Shown here in pieces: positions 16,362-24,973 of a stretch of DNA of 64,000 bases. The notes beneath the pieces are model-generated. The model ran no database searches, was not told where the DNA came from, and saw only the letters and a list, made by a program, of their open reading frames with translations. The translations under genes and the position numbers were made by a program. This stretch comes from Sporolactobacillus spathodeae (GTDB lineage Bacteria; Bacillota; Bacilli; Bacillales; Sporolactobacillaceae), in assembly GCF_016908935.1 (NCBI RefSeq), contig NZ_JAFBEV010000001.1:170613-234612 (forward strand), written 5' to 3'. Within the stretch, counting starts at the first letter, position 1. Each line of letters opens with the position of its first letter.

Positions 16362-18641
16362 ATGAAGGAAAAATTGGAAAAATATTTAAGAAAGTCGATA
16401 CATGCGCGATTGCTCAAGTTTGACGCGACGCAAGATAGCTGGACTTTTCATTTGACATTTGCGGCGCAAATTGAGCTGAGCTATATACAGAGGACCGAAC
16501 TCGTCTTCAGCTATCGATATGGCGAGGAGGCGTATCGATTTCCTCTGACTGCTATTCATAGGACTGAGGCAGGCAATTGGCAAGCGGAATCTTCAATTTC
16601 TTTAGCGGAACAAAAAGAAATTCTATTCGCCCGTGAATATTGGGATTGTTATCTACGCTTTCCTGCAGATAAGCCCTTTATTGACGCGTTTCTTACAGAA
16701 AATGTGGAAATCAGAAAGACATTGGCAGAAGGACTAGCACCGGATCAATCATTAAATGATCCGGAGTTCGCCACCCCTTCAGACTTGAAAATTCGTTTGA
16801 AGCGCGAGGCTATGAGCGAGATACAGAAGCTTGATTTGTTTGCAGAATATGATGCGCCGCAGAATCTGATGATGGTCCCGTTTTACACGAAGAAAGACTT
16901 TTTCTCTATCCGAGTCGAAACCATTCATGTCATGGCACGGCTAGATTCTGCGGTTATCAGCAAACATTACATGTTAAAGCTCGATGGGTTCATTCTCTTT
17001 CCGGTTATCGACAGCCTTGAAAATAAAGACTGTCAGAAGAAGTTACTCTTGCTTGATAGAGAGGAAAATGTGATTAGTGAATGGCGGGCCGAAAACGTTG
17101 AGCGAAAGGACTTAACGGAGGAAGCCGCTTCAATCGGTCGCAATTATGATTGGTCTGGTTTTTCTGTTGAAATCGATTTGAAACCGCTCGCTGCTGAATA
17201 TGGGGCGAAACTTGAAAGCGCGGAAAATTACTATTTCCGGCTTGAATTTGTCCATCCGAAAAACGGTTTGCTCTTTTCCGAGGAACCGGTCCGCGTTCTT
17301 TCAAGAAAAAAAATTATTACCGGTCGCCATGTGATCAAAATTAACAAGGTCAAACGGAGCTTGAGTGTCAAGCGCAATCGAAACAATAGTGTTGTCCTTC
17401 GAATGGCCCCCTATACAATTGTCAACGCGTTTAAAGGGAAATTTGTACGACTTGGACGGCGGATCAAAAAGAGTCAAACATTTGCTCATCTTTATCATCA
17501 AAGTTTCCAAATCATGGCCCATCTTCCAGTCAAAAAAAATCTTGTGCTGTTTGAAAGCTTTTTTGGTCGCCAGTATAGTTGCAATCCACGGGCTATTTAT
17601 GAGTATATGCGTGATAATTGTCCGGATTATCAGCTTCTTTGGAGTGCCAGTCCGAAGTATACCGAAATTTTCGAAGCGCATGGTGTCCCTTACGTCAAAC
17701 GCTTCTCGTTAAAGTGGTTGTATCTGATGACTCGTGCCAATTATTGGGTAACCAATGTACGCTTGCCGCTCTGGATGGCAAAACCGGCGCATACGATTTA
17801 TTTGCAGACGTGGCATGGCACGCCGTTGAAACGGTTGGCGATGGATATGGAAGAAGTCCATATGCCCGGCACTAATGCTGAGAAATACAAAAGTAATTTT
17901 CTGGCTGAATCCGCTCGCTGGGATTACCTTATTTCGCCGAATGCTTATTCTTCGGAAATTTTTGCCCGTGCTTTTGGTTTCCATCAGGAGATGCTAGAGA
18001 CCGGTTATCCACGTAATGACTTTTTATATCAAGCGAATAACGATGAAGCGATAAAAGAAATCAAGCGGCAGTACGGACTGCCGCTTGATAAGAAAGTTAT
18101 TCTTTACGCGCCGACTTGGCGGGATAATCAATTTTACGGTAGGGGTCGTTATAAGTTTAAACTCGATATGGATTTAGATTATATGCGGCACGAACTCGGT
18201 GATCAATACGTCATCATTATGCGCATGCATTACTTGATTGCGAATAATCTTGATCTCTCCGATTATCAGGGCTTTGCTTATGATTTCTCGCATCATGAAG
18301 ATATCCGTGAGTTGTATTTGATTTCGGATATTCTAATTACAGATTATTCATCCGTATTCTTTGACTATGCAAATTTACGCCGACCGATGATCTTCTTTAC
18401 CTACGATATTGAAGATTATCGCGACAATCTGCGCGGCTTCTATTTTGATTTTGAAAAGAAAGCGCCTGGTCCGCTTGTTAAAACGACGGGTGAAGTGATT
18501 AAGGCCGTTAAAGAGATTGAGCAGTCAGGTTTTGCTATCTCTGACCATTTCGATGCATTCGCTGAGAAATTCTGCTCGCTTGAGAATGGGACCTCTTCGA
18601 AAAAAGTGGTGTCCCGTGTCTTTATTAATCCGCCTAAATGA
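16362..18641 (+). CDS. tagF: Teichoic acid poly(glycerol phosphate) polymerase, TagF-like
   Basis: A 759-residue protein close in length to B. subtilis TagF (746 residues), which extends the poly(glycerol phosphate) chain of wall teichoic acid at the inner membrane face. The N-terminal 380 residues are a divergent accessory region. The C-terminal half has the catalytic domain: YLQTWHGTPLKRLAMDME (catalytic His near 482), SPNAYSSEIF, GYPRNDFL, ILYAPTWRDNQFYG and LITDYSSVFFDYANLRRP. ATG 16362 follows TGGAGGG. It is the third tag gene. The linkage genes tagO and tagA are not in the window. Confidence 0.9.
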   Translation: MKEKLEKYLRKSIHARLLKFDATQDSWTFHLTFAAQIELSYIQRTELVFSYRYGEEAYRFPLTAIHRTEAGNWQAESSISLAEQKEILFAREYWDCYLRFPADKPFIDAFLTENVEIRKTLAEGLAPDQSLNDPEFATPSDLKIRLKREAMSEIQKLDLFAEYDAPQNLMMVPFYTKKDFFSIRVETIHVMARLDSAVISKHYMLKLDGFILFPVIDSLENKDCQKKLLLLDREENVISEWRAENVERKDLTEEAASIGRNYDWSGFSVEIDLKPLAAEYGAKLESAENYYFRLEFVHPKNGLLFSEEPVRVLSRKKIITGRHVIKINKVKRSLSVKRNRNNSVVLRMAPYTIVNAFKGKFVRLGRRIKKSQTFAHLYHQSFQIMAHLPVKKNLVLFESFFGRQYSCNPRAIYEYMRDNCPDYQLLWSASPKYTEIFEAHGVPYVKRFSLKWLYLMTRANYWVTNVRLPLWMAKPAHTIYLQTWHGTPLKRLAMDMEEVHMPGTNAEKYKSNFLAESARWDYLISPNAYSSEIFARAFGFHQEMLETGYPRNDFLYQANNDEAIKEIKRQYGLPLDKKVILYAPTWRDNQFYGRGRYKFKLDMDLDYMRHELGDQYVIIMRMHYLIANNLDLSDYQGFAYDFSHHEDIRELYLISDILITDYSSVFFDYANLRRPMIFFTYDIEDYRDNLRGFYFDFEKKAPGPLVKTTGEVIKAVKEIEQSGFAISDHFDAFAEKFCSLENGTSSKKVVSRVFINPPK

Positions 18642-18643
18642 AA

Positions 18644-18671
18644 ATTTGTTCACAAATAAATTCCTTTTTTT
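18644..18671 (+). terminator. Weak terminator after tagF
   Basis: ATTTGT-TC-ACAAAT forms a short AT-rich stem, followed by AAATTCC and seven T residues. The stem is weak, so partial read-through toward uspA is possible. Confidence 0.35.
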
Positions 18672-18686
18672 AGGAAAATAAAGTGC

Positions 18687-18716
18687 TTACAATTACTCGA
18701 AAAGTGGTATTATAAT
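18687..18716 (+). promoter_or_regulatory. Promoter of the universal stress gene
   Basis: A perfect TATAAT at 18711-18716 lies 18 bp after TTACAA at 18687-18692. The start codon is about 40-50 bp downstream. Confidence 0.5.
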
Positions 18717-18755
18717 AAGTGTAAGGAAGAAAATGCTTCATTTTCGAGAGGACTG

Positions 18756-19202
18756 GTGGTGAGCATGTTGAAAATAGTCGTACCTGTTGACGGATCGGAA
18801 CCGGCGAACCGCGCGTTGGATCAAGCACTAAATGTTGCTGAAGGAAAAAAGGACGCCGAAGTCACTTTGCTTTATGTAAGTCCGTCACCTGTTTATTTCC
18901 CTTATTATTCAATGGTCGGTCCTTCGCTTAATGAGGATGCCAAAGAAGTTGAAGAGCGGGAAGGCAATCAGATGCTCGATGATCTTGTCGCAAAGAGGTC
19001 TGCAAAAACGAATGTGAAATTTGTTAAACGGCATTTATATGGTATCGTTGCCCAACAAATTTGTGATTATGCAAATGACACTAAAACAGACTTGATTGTT
19101 ATGGGTAATCGCGGCATGGGTGCTTTTGGTCAGATGATGCTTGGCAGTGTCAGCAATAAAGTGCTTCATTTAGCGAATTGCCCGGTATTGATTGTAAAAT
19201 AA
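18756..19202 (+). CDS. Universal stress protein, UspA family
   Basis: A 145-148-residue UspA-fold cytoplasmic protein. It begins LKIVVPVDGSEPANRALDQA and carries the ATP-binding-type motif GNRGMGAFGQMMLGSVSNKVLH near residues 115-135, so nucleotide binding is likely. The precise role is unknown; members help survival under stress. The start is uncertain: GTG 18756 is four bases after AGAGG, while ATG 18765 (LKIVV directly after) may use GGTGGTGA. The gene is monocistronic, with its own promoter and a strong terminator. Confidence 0.9.
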   Translation: MVSMLKIVVPVDGSEPANRALDQALNVAEGKKDAEVTLLYVSPSPVYFPYYSMVGPSLNEDAKEVEEREGNQMLDDLVAKRSAKTNVKFVKRHLYGIVAQQICDYANDTKTDLIVMGNRGMGAFGQMMLGSVSNKVLHLANCPVLIVK

Positions 19203-19221
19203 AAAAATCAGAATAATTTTG

Positions 19222-19258
19222 AAGCGCACGCTCTGGATAACAGAGGGTGCGCTTTTTG
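19222..19258 (+). terminator. Terminator after uspA
   Basis: AAGCGCACGCTCTG pairs with CAGAGGGTGCGCTT around a GATAA loop with one mismatch, followed by TTTTTG. Confidence 0.85.
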
Positions 19259-19294
19259 CTTTTTGTAGTTAAAAAACACAGGATTTTGTTTAGA

Positions 19295-19402
19295 ATATGA
19301 AGCAAGGGCGCTTTAGCTCTTTGCGGGAACCGCGTGCCATCGAGCAGCCGCAACGTAATTTTTGTAACTAAGGACTTGCCTAAGAAAATTTTTTCTAATA
19401 AG
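19295..19402 (+). repeat. Dispersed intergenic repeat, copy C1 (internally deleted)
   Basis: It contains AAGCAAGGGCGC, CTTTGCGGGAACCGCG, CGAGCAGCCGCAACGTAATT and ACTTGCCTAAG, matching copy C2 directly downstream but lacking the middle. Two copies lie in tandem, only about 10 bp apart. Confidence 0.7.
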
Positions 19403-19411
19403 TGAATAATA

Positions 19412-19590
19412 AATAAGACTTTGCGCAAAAAAATGGAGCGAAGGCGCGAGACGCCTGCATAATGTGAGCCAAGTGAGCCCCCGAAGATATTAGCTTGTTC
19501 GAGGAGGCTCACGGATCGCCCGCGGCAAGCGAGCAGCCGCAACGTAATTTTTGCAAATAAGAACTTGGCTAAGCTAAGTTTTAATAAGCG
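19412..19590 (+). repeat. Dispersed intergenic repeat, copy C2 (full length)
   Basis: It contains TTTGCGCAAAAAAATGGAGCG, GAGCCAAGTGAGCCCCC, GAGGAGGCTCACGGATCG, CCCGCGGCAAGCGAGCAGCC and the terminal hairpin CTTGGC-TAA-GCTAAG followed by TTTTAAT (segments quoted separately). It sits directly upstream of the clpE control region. Confidence 0.8.
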
Positions 19591-19645
19591 TTATAAGAGG
19601 ATACGTGAATCGTCAAACGTAATTAGAAAAATTTGATCAAAAAGC

Positions 19646-19674
19646 TTGAAAGTCAAAGAAGGTCAGACTATAAT
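19646..19674 (+). promoter_or_regulatory. Sigma-A promoter of clpE
   Basis: TTGAAA (19646-19651) and a perfect TATAAT (19669-19674) are separated by 17 bp. The first CtsR box overlaps the spacer, so bound repressor would block RNA polymerase. Confidence 0.75.
19650..19667 (+). promoter_or_regulatory. CtsR box 1 of clpE
   Basis: AAGTCAAAGAAGGTCAGA contains two GTCAAA/GGTCA heptads with a three-base spacer, as in the CtsR direct-repeat operator. It overlaps the -35 to -10 interval. CtsR represses clp genes in Firmicutes and is released by heat. Confidence 0.75.
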
Positions 19675-19684
19675 AATCAATGTA

Positions 19685-19702
19685 AGGTCAATAAAGGTCA
19701 AA
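19685..19702 (+). promoter_or_regulatory. CtsR box 2 of clpE
   Basis: AGGTCAATAAAGGTCAAA is a near-perfect CtsR heptad repeat lying just downstream of the predicted transcription start. Two CtsR operators imply tight repression, as for B. subtilis clpE. Confidence 0.8.
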
Positions 19703-19733
19703 TAAGTAATGGTGGAAAAAAGGAGGATTTCCA

Positions 19734-21938
19734 ATGGTACTTTGTGACGAATGCAAGGTTAATCCTGCTGTAATAGAAATGAATGTACTTGTCAACGGTA
19801 AACAGAAACATATGCATTTATGTGAAGACTGCTATGCGCGTATGAAAAATAACATAAATAGCTCGCCGTTTTTCCAAGATAGCGGCTCGTCTCCTTTTGA
19901 GGAATTATTCCGTAGCTTCATTCAACCGTCATTTGCTGCTCAAGAAAACAAGGCTCAGGAAAATGGCATGGACTTTTCTGGACGGACACAGACAAGCGGC
20001 GGAGGCAGAAGAGGCAATGGCTTTCTTGAGAAATTAGGCCGGAATTTGACAGATGACGCACGCCACGGAAAAATCGATCCGGTCATCGGCCGTGAACGCG
20101 AGGTTCAGCTTGTGATTGAGACGTTGAACCGTCGCAATAAGAATAATCCAGTTTTAATCGGTGAACCAGGTGTCGGTAAAACGGCAATTGCTGAAGGACT
20201 CGCTTTGAAAATCGTCGAGGGGAAAGTTCCAGCGAAACTGGCGAACAAAGAGATCTTTCTTATTGACGTTTCCGCGCTCGTTGCCGGCACAGGAATTCGT
20301 GGACAGTTCGAACAAAGAATGAAACAGATGATGGCGGAACTTGAAAAACGCAAAAATGTAATTGTCTTTATTGATGAAGTACATTTGCTCGTCGGAGCCG
20401 GATCAGCGGAAGGCGGTTCAATGGATGCCGGCAATATTCTTAAACCGGCTTTGGCCCGCGGTGAATTGCAGATTATGGGCGCGACAACGCTAAAAGAATA
20501 TCGTAAAATCGAGAAGGATGCGGCGCTTGAACGCCGGTTCCAACCGATTATTGTCAATGAACCGACGCAGGAACAAGCTGTTAAAATCCTGCAAGGCATT
20601 CAGTCAAAATACGAAAAATATCATCACATCCGCTATACGGATGAGGCAATCAAAGCTTGCGTTGCGCTTTCATCACGCTATATCCAGGATCGTTTTCTAC
20701 CGGACAAAGCCATTGATTTGATGGATGAAGCGGGTTCGAAAATGAACCTCAATCTTACACCGGTTGATACGGATAGTGTAAAGCGTAAGATCGAAGAGAT
20801 TTCAGCGGCCAAGGGAGAAGCAACGAAGAATGAACAATTCGAACAGGCGGCCCGGCTTCGTGATCAGGAACATGCGTATCAGAAACAGTTGGAACAATTG
20901 GAGAAAATTAAAGCAAATGGTGCCGAACCACCAGTCAGTGGCGATAAAGAAGCCGTAGTCACACCGGAACTGATTCAGCAAATTGTCGAGACACGAACAG
21001 GTATTCCAGTGCGCAAATTACAAAATGATGAACAGAATAAGATGCGCAATCTAGCCGGCAACCTGAACGAACGAGTGATTGGCCAGGAAGAGGCAGTGGA
21101 AAAGGTTGCCCGGGCTATTCGTCGCAACCGCACCGGTTTCCGCAAGAGCACACGGCCGATTGGTTCATTCCTGTTTGTTGGGCCGACTGGTGTTGGTAAA
21201 ACTGAGTTGGCCAAAACGTTGGCTTATGAGATGTTTGGTGATCGCGAGTCGATGATTCGACTGGACATGAGCGAATTTATGGAAAAGCATTCGGTTTCCA
21301 AATTAATTGGTGCACCTCCGGGTTATGTGGGTCATGATGAAGCCGGACAGTTGACAGAAAAAGTTCGCCGCAAACCGTATAGTATCATTTTGATGGATGA
21401 AGTGGAGAAGGCACATCCGGATGTGATGCATTTGTTCCTACAGATTCTGGATGACGGTCGGCTAACCGACAGTCAGGGCCGCACAGTCAGTTTCAAGGAT
21501 ACGGTGATTATCATGACGAGCAACGCAGGTGTCAGCACGAAAGCAGCAGCAGTCGGATTTGGCAATCGCAGCAGTCAGGATGATATGATCAAACAATTGG
21601 AAAACTACTTCCAACCTGAATTTCTGAACCGATTCGACGCTATTGTTAAATTCAATTCATTGACGAAAGAAAATCTGGTTGCGATTGTTGACCTGATGCT
21701 CGGAGACATACAAAAAATCGCTAGTGAAAAAGGCATTGAATTGACGGTTAGCGATGCAGCCAAGCGGAAACTCGCGGAGCTCGGGTTTAATCCGGAATTC
21801 GGTGCGCGACCTTTACGCCGGGTGCTTGAAGAAAAAGTGGAAGATAAGATTTCGGATTTGCTGCTTGAACAGGAGCATTTGCACACTGTCCACGTGGACA
21901 TGGCAGATGGTGAGATCAGCGTAACAGCGGGCGAATAA
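19734..21938 (+). CDS. clpE: ATP-dependent Clp protease ATP-binding subunit ClpE
   Basis: A 734-residue Hsp100 unfoldase that feeds damaged proteins to ClpP and helps shut off the CtsR response. The N-terminal zinc finger (Cys4, Cys7, Cys30, Cys33) is diagnostic for ClpE and replaces the double Clp-N domain of ClpC. It is followed by AAA-1 with Walker A GEPGVGKT and Walker B VIVFIDEVH, a UVR-like coiled region (EQFEQAARLRDQEHAYQK), and AAA-2 with GPTGVGKT and IILMDEVEKAHPD. A C-terminal D2-small domain ends the protein. ATG 19734 follows AAAGGAGG. The promoter carries two CtsR boxes, and the gene ends at a bidirectional terminator. Confidence 0.96.
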   Translation: MVLCDECKVNPAVIEMNVLVNGKQKHMHLCEDCYARMKNNINSSPFFQDSGSSPFEELFRSFIQPSFAAQENKAQENGMDFSGRTQTSGGGRRGNGFLEKLGRNLTDDARHGKIDPVIGREREVQLVIETLNRRNKNNPVLIGEPGVGKTAIAEGLALKIVEGKVPAKLANKEIFLIDVSALVAGTGIRGQFEQRMKQMMAELEKRKNVIVFIDEVHLLVGAGSAEGGSMDAGNILKPALARGELQIMGATTLKEYRKIEKDAALERRFQPIIVNEPTQEQAVKILQGIQSKYEKYHHIRYTDEAIKACVALSSRYIQDRFLPDKAIDLMDEAGSKMNLNLTPVDTDSVKRKIEEISAAKGEATKNEQFEQAARLRDQEHAYQKQLEQLEKIKANGAEPPVSGDKEAVVTPELIQQIVETRTGIPVRKLQNDEQNKMRNLAGNLNERVIGQEEAVEKVARAIRRNRTGFRKSTRPIGSFLFVGPTGVGKTELAKTLAYEMFGDRESMIRLDMSEFMEKHSVSKLIGAPPGYVGHDEAGQLTEKVRRKPYSIILMDEVEKAHPDVMHLFLQILDDGRLTDSQGRTVSFKDTVIIMTSNAGVSTKAAAVGFGNRSSQDDMIKQLENYFQPEFLNRFDAIVKFNSLTKENLVAIVDLMLGDIQKIASEKGIELTVSDAAKRKLAELGFNPEFGARPLRRVLEEKVEDKISDLLLEQEHLHTVHVDMADGEISVTAGE

Positions 21939-21960
21939 TCTGTTAGGAATAGCGAATTAA

Positions 21961-22004
21961 AAAAAACAAACAGGCTCATTTGAGATAAGCCTGTTTGTTT
22001 TTTT
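21961..22004. terminator. Bidirectional terminator between clpE and def
   Basis: AAAAAACAAACAGGCT and AGCCTGTTTGTTTTTT form a perfect 16-bp stem with an 11-base loop. It serves both converging genes. Confidence 0.92.
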
Positions 22005-22021
22005 ACGAGAAAAAGTTTGTC

Positions 22022-22579
22022 TTATAATTCTTCTTCTTGCACAACATGATCTGGAATCTTGAATGGATCGTCTTTATTGATATGGTCATAGAACAGGATA
22101 CCATTTAAATGATCGATTTCATGCTGAATCGCAATTGCCGGGTATCCTTTAAGACGCAAGGTCACGGGTTTTCCATCAATATCAAAAGCTTTGACCTTGA
22201 CACGAGCATGCCGCGGCACAAAGCCTGGTACTTCGCGATCCACGGACAGACAGCCTTCTCCGCCTTCAAGATAAGTATTTTCAATGGAGTGACTGACAAT
22301 TTTCGGATTAAAGAGCATGTATTCAAAATGTTTGCCATTGTCGTCATCAAGAAACAACGCAATCATTCGTTTACTGATAGCGATTTGAGGTGCAGCCAAT
22401 CCGATGCCAGCCCGTAAATGATACTTTTTTGCTATTTCCTCATCCTGGCTATTTTTAAGAAATTCCAGCATCGCTTTTAATTGTTCTTTTTCTTCATCAC
22501 TTGCAGGAAGGACAACATCCTTGGCAATCTGCCGTAGGATTGGATTGCCTTCGCGAATAATATCATCCATCGTAATCAT
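22022..22579 (-). CDS. def: Peptide deformylase (type II)
   Basis: It removes the formyl group from the N-terminal methionine of new proteins, using a bound metal ion. The 185-residue protein has all three motifs: [18 protein letters not shown] (metal Cys) and [10 protein letters not shown] (two metal His and the catalytic Glu). Its length and insertions mark it as type II, like B. subtilis DefB/YkrB (184 residues). ATG 22579 follows AAGGAG by eight bases; a GTG three codons upstream sits too close to the ribosome-binding site. It is monocistronic, convergent with clpE. Confidence 0.95.
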   Translation of the reverse strand: MITMDDIIREGNPILRQIAKDVVLPASDEEKEQLKAMLEFLKNSQDEEIAKKYHLRAGIGLAAPQIAISKRMIALFLDDDNGKHFEYMLFNPKIVSHSIENTYLEGGEGCLSVDREVPGFVPRHARVKVKAFDIDGKPVTLRLKGYPAIAIQHEIDHLNGILFYDHINKDDPFKIPDHVVQEEEL

Positions 22580-22709
22580 TCGTGACACTCCTTAAATCTG
22601 AAATCTGACTTCTTATCTACCCTTAGTGTATCATTAAATCAGCAGTGTGTTTACTGAAGCGTTTTTTTTGTTATTTTCAAATGTTGAAGATGGGGTTTTT
22701 CTGAACCAA

Positions 22710-22738
22710 TTGACAAAGCTAACGATTAATGGCAGAAT
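22710..22738 (+). promoter_or_regulatory. Promoter of the tyrS leader
   Basis: A perfect TTGACA (22710-22715) is 17 bp from CAGAAT (22733-22738), which has an upstream TGG resembling an extended -10. Transcription would begin just before the T-box stem I. Confidence 0.55.
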
Positions 22739-22762
22739 AACAGTACTTTAAAAAAATAAGAA

Positions 22763-23000
22763 ACATCAGCGATGACAGGATGAAGTAGCGGACCGTGATT
22801 TTCGATTTCAGAGAGCCTGCGGTAGGTGCGAGCAGGAACGAACCGGTAAGTGAATTACCCCCTATCAGCTTCCCCCTGAACAATTACAAGTAGGGCGGGA
22901 CGGCCCATAGCCGTTATCCCAATTAAGCGGCCTCATTTTGAAAAAAGGCCATTAGGATGGTACCGTGCGAGAAGCGCTCCTTTTTTTGGAGCGCTTTTTT
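22763..23000 (+). ncRNA. T-box riboswitch (tyrosine) upstream of tyrS
   Basis: The leader carries a T-box sequence AGGATGGTACCGTGCG (about 22953-22968), close to the canonical AGGGTGGNACCGCG. It is preceded by a long structured stem I region with a specifier-like GAATTACCCC containing TAC (Tyr codon) near 22850-22860. It ends at a terminator hairpin AAGCGCTCC/GGAGCGCTT (22972-22996) with a T run. Uncharged tRNA-Tyr would pair with both specifier and T-box and favour antitermination, switching tyrS on during tyrosine shortage. The exact specifier register is inferred. Confidence 0.9.
22972..23000 (+). terminator. Regulatory terminator of the T-box
   Basis: AAGCGCTCC (22972-22980) and GGAGCGCTT (22988-22996) form a perfect 9-bp stem with a T-only loop, followed by further T residues. 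It competes with the antiterminator containing the T-box sequence. Confidence 0.9.
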
Positions 23001-23132
23001 ATTTTTTTCACGTTTAATGACGATGAATAGCTGCGGTGAACGGTGCAGGGGTGACCGAATATTAGCTGTTCGTTCTACTTGACCGGACTGTTCTATCCAA
23101 TGCATTGAACAAAGAAGAGGGGATGTAAAGAA

Positions 23133-24389
23133 ATGGCAGATATTATTGATGACTTGAAATATCGAGGCCTTTTTAATCAGGTTACAGATGAGGAAGGCTT
23201 GCGCGAAGCAATGAAGAAGCCAATGGCATTTTATTGCGGGTTTGATCCGACAGCAGATAGTCTGCATGCGGGGAATCTGCTCGTCATTGTGATCATGATG
23301 CGTTTGCAAAAGGCGGGCCACCACCCGATCGCCGTTGTCGGTGGCGGAACAGGTATGATTGGTGATCCAAGTGGTCGTTCTTCCGAAAGGCAGCTGAATA
23401 CACGCGAGACGGTGGCGCGTTTTTCTGAACGCCTGAAAGAACAATTGGACCGGTTTCTTCACTTTAGTGACGGGGAGGCAACCTATGTCAATAATAATGA
23501 TTGGCTCGGCAGTTTGTCGGCAATTGAATTTTTGCGGGACGTTGGCAAACATTTTCCTTTAAACTATATGCTGTCAAAAGAGTCGGTGCAGAAGCGAATG
23601 GAAGCCGGCATCTCGTTCACGGAGTTCTCCTATATGCTGCTGCAGTCATTCGATTATTTGAATCTCTATGAACGGGAAAACTGTCGCTTGGAAGTCGGCG
23701 GCAGTGACCAATGGGGCAATATTACCGCTGGCCTGGAACTCATTCGTCGCAAGGGTCACGATGATCCTGCTTTCGGCATGACCTTCCCGTTGATTACAAA
23801 AAGTGACGGGACAAAGTTCGGTAAATCGATGGGCGGCGCGATTTGGCTTGATCCAAAGAAAACAACGCCTTATGAATGGTACCAGTTCTGGATCAATGCT
23901 TCGGACGATGATGTGGTCAATTATTTGAAGTGGTTTACGTTCCTTACGAAAGATGCAATCGAAGCACTGGCTGAAGAAGTTCGTACACATCCAGAGGCGC
24001 GTCAGGCACAGAAAACTTTGGCTCGTGAAATGACACGCCTTGTGCATGGCGCGCGCGCGCTGGAACAAGCGGAGGATATTACATCTGCTTTGTTTAGCGG
24101 CGATGTTTCAAAATTGACCGGGGAAGAAATTGAGCAGGGATTCAAAGCATTTCCACAATATGCGTGTCCCGCGGAGGAAAGTATCCAACTGATCGATGTA
24201 CTCGTCAATGCTTCAATTGCTCCATCTCGCCGCCAAGCGCGTGAAGACATTTCGCAAGGTGCAATTTATATCAACGGCGTCCGGCGAACTGATTTGAATG
24301 ACGCTTTGACTGCAAATGATCGTATTGACGGACGGTTCACGATTATTCGCCGTGGGAAAAAGAAGTATACGTTAATTAAGTTTAAATAA
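23133..24389 (+). CDS. tyrS: Tyrosyl-tRNA synthetase
   Basis: It charges tRNA-Tyr in the cytoplasm. The 418-residue class I synthetase has the HIGH-like HAGN in FDPTADSLHAGN (about residue 45), the tyrosine pocket segment SDQWGNITAG, the KMSKS-like KFGKS in SDGTKFGKS (about 230), and a C-terminal S4 RNA-binding domain (SRRQAREDISQGAIYING). Length fits the bacterial TyrS family (about 420). ATG 23133 follows AGAGGGGATG. Expression is probably controlled by the T-box leader immediately upstream. Confidence 0.96.
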   Translation: MADIIDDLKYRGLFNQVTDEEGLREAMKKPMAFYCGFDPTADSLHAGNLLVIVIMMRLQKAGHHPIAVVGGGTGMIGDPSGRSSERQLNTRETVARFSERLKEQLDRFLHFSDGEATYVNNNDWLGSLSAIEFLRDVGKHFPLNYMLSKESVQKRMEAGISFTEFSYMLLQSFDYLNLYERENCRLEVGGSDQWGNITAGLELIRRKGHDDPAFGMTFPLITKSDGTKFGKSMGGAIWLDPKKTTPYEWYQFWINASDDDVVNYLKWFTFLTKDAIEALAEEVRTHPEARQAQKTLAREMTRLVHGARALEQAEDITSALFSGDVSKLTGEEIEQGFKAFPQYACPAEESIQLIDVLVNASIAPSRRQAREDISQGAIYINGVRRTDLNDALTANDRIDGRFTIIRRGKKKYTLIKFK

Positions 24390-24614
24390 TGGGTAAGCTG
24401 AAAAGAGTCAATGTAGTCTTTTGTGATGAGAATAGTCTTGCTCAATAATCATTAGACCGAGTCGACCGAAGTTGCTATACTGAGGATAGTTATTTTTGTT
24501 TTGATGATAAATTAAACGAATTTCTTTCTGCTTAAGCGGCAAGGACATGCGGTATCAGCAGAACCAAAATTGAGTTTACCCTTAAACGACAATCAGAATT
24601 AGGAGGATCAAAGC

Positions 24615-24872
24615 ATGCAGAATAAACAATGTCATTCGTGTTGCAGCGGGATGAGCGGTAAGGATTTGTTCATTGGTGCGGTTCTTGGCGGCATGGTTGG
24701 TGCCATGACTGCTTTAATGTTTGCGCCAAGAAGCGGTGAGGAACTGCGACAAAATCTCGATGTGAAATCGATGCTCAATACAGGCGTTGATAAAGTCAAG
24801 AGCACTGCTAGAGACGCCAAAGAAAAAGCAATCAATTTGATGAATAAGGAAGAAGAAGAACCTTTTAATTAA
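24615..24872 (+). CDS. YtxH domain protein
   Basis: An 85-residue protein of the YtxH family, a widespread Firmicutes group of small stress or stationary-phase proteins without a defined function. A membrane-like Gly-rich helix (FIGAVLGGMVGAMTALMFAP, about 18-38) is followed by the family signature RSGEELRQNL and an amphipathic, lysine-rich tail. The N-terminus has three Cys (CHSCC), which is less usual. AGGAGG lies seven bases before ATG. It is monocistronic, with a 225-bp upstream region and its own terminator. Confidence 0.85.
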   Translation: MQNKQCHSCCSGMSGKDLFIGAVLGGMVGAMTALMFAPRSGEELRQNLDVKSMLNTGVDKVKSTARDAKEKAINLMNKEEEEPFN

Positions 24873-24900
24873 TGACTGTGTGGCACAAAATTGCCAATGC

Positions 24901-24947
24901 AAAAAGCTTGCGATCTAAGGATTATTCCTTACGCAAGCTTTTTTTAT
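24901..24947. terminator. Bidirectional terminator
   Basis: AAAAAGCTTGCG pairs with CGCAAGCTTTTT, with an inner AAGG/CCTT stem. It serves ytxH and the convergent phosphatase gene. Confidence 0.88.
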
Positions 24948-24973
24948 CATGCATTAATTTTTGCAGACAAAGA

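Noticed and set aside
22923..23552. Long minus-strand open frame over the T-box and the start of tyrS
   Set aside because: It is antisense to a clear T-box leader and tyrS coding sequence and has no recognisable domain.
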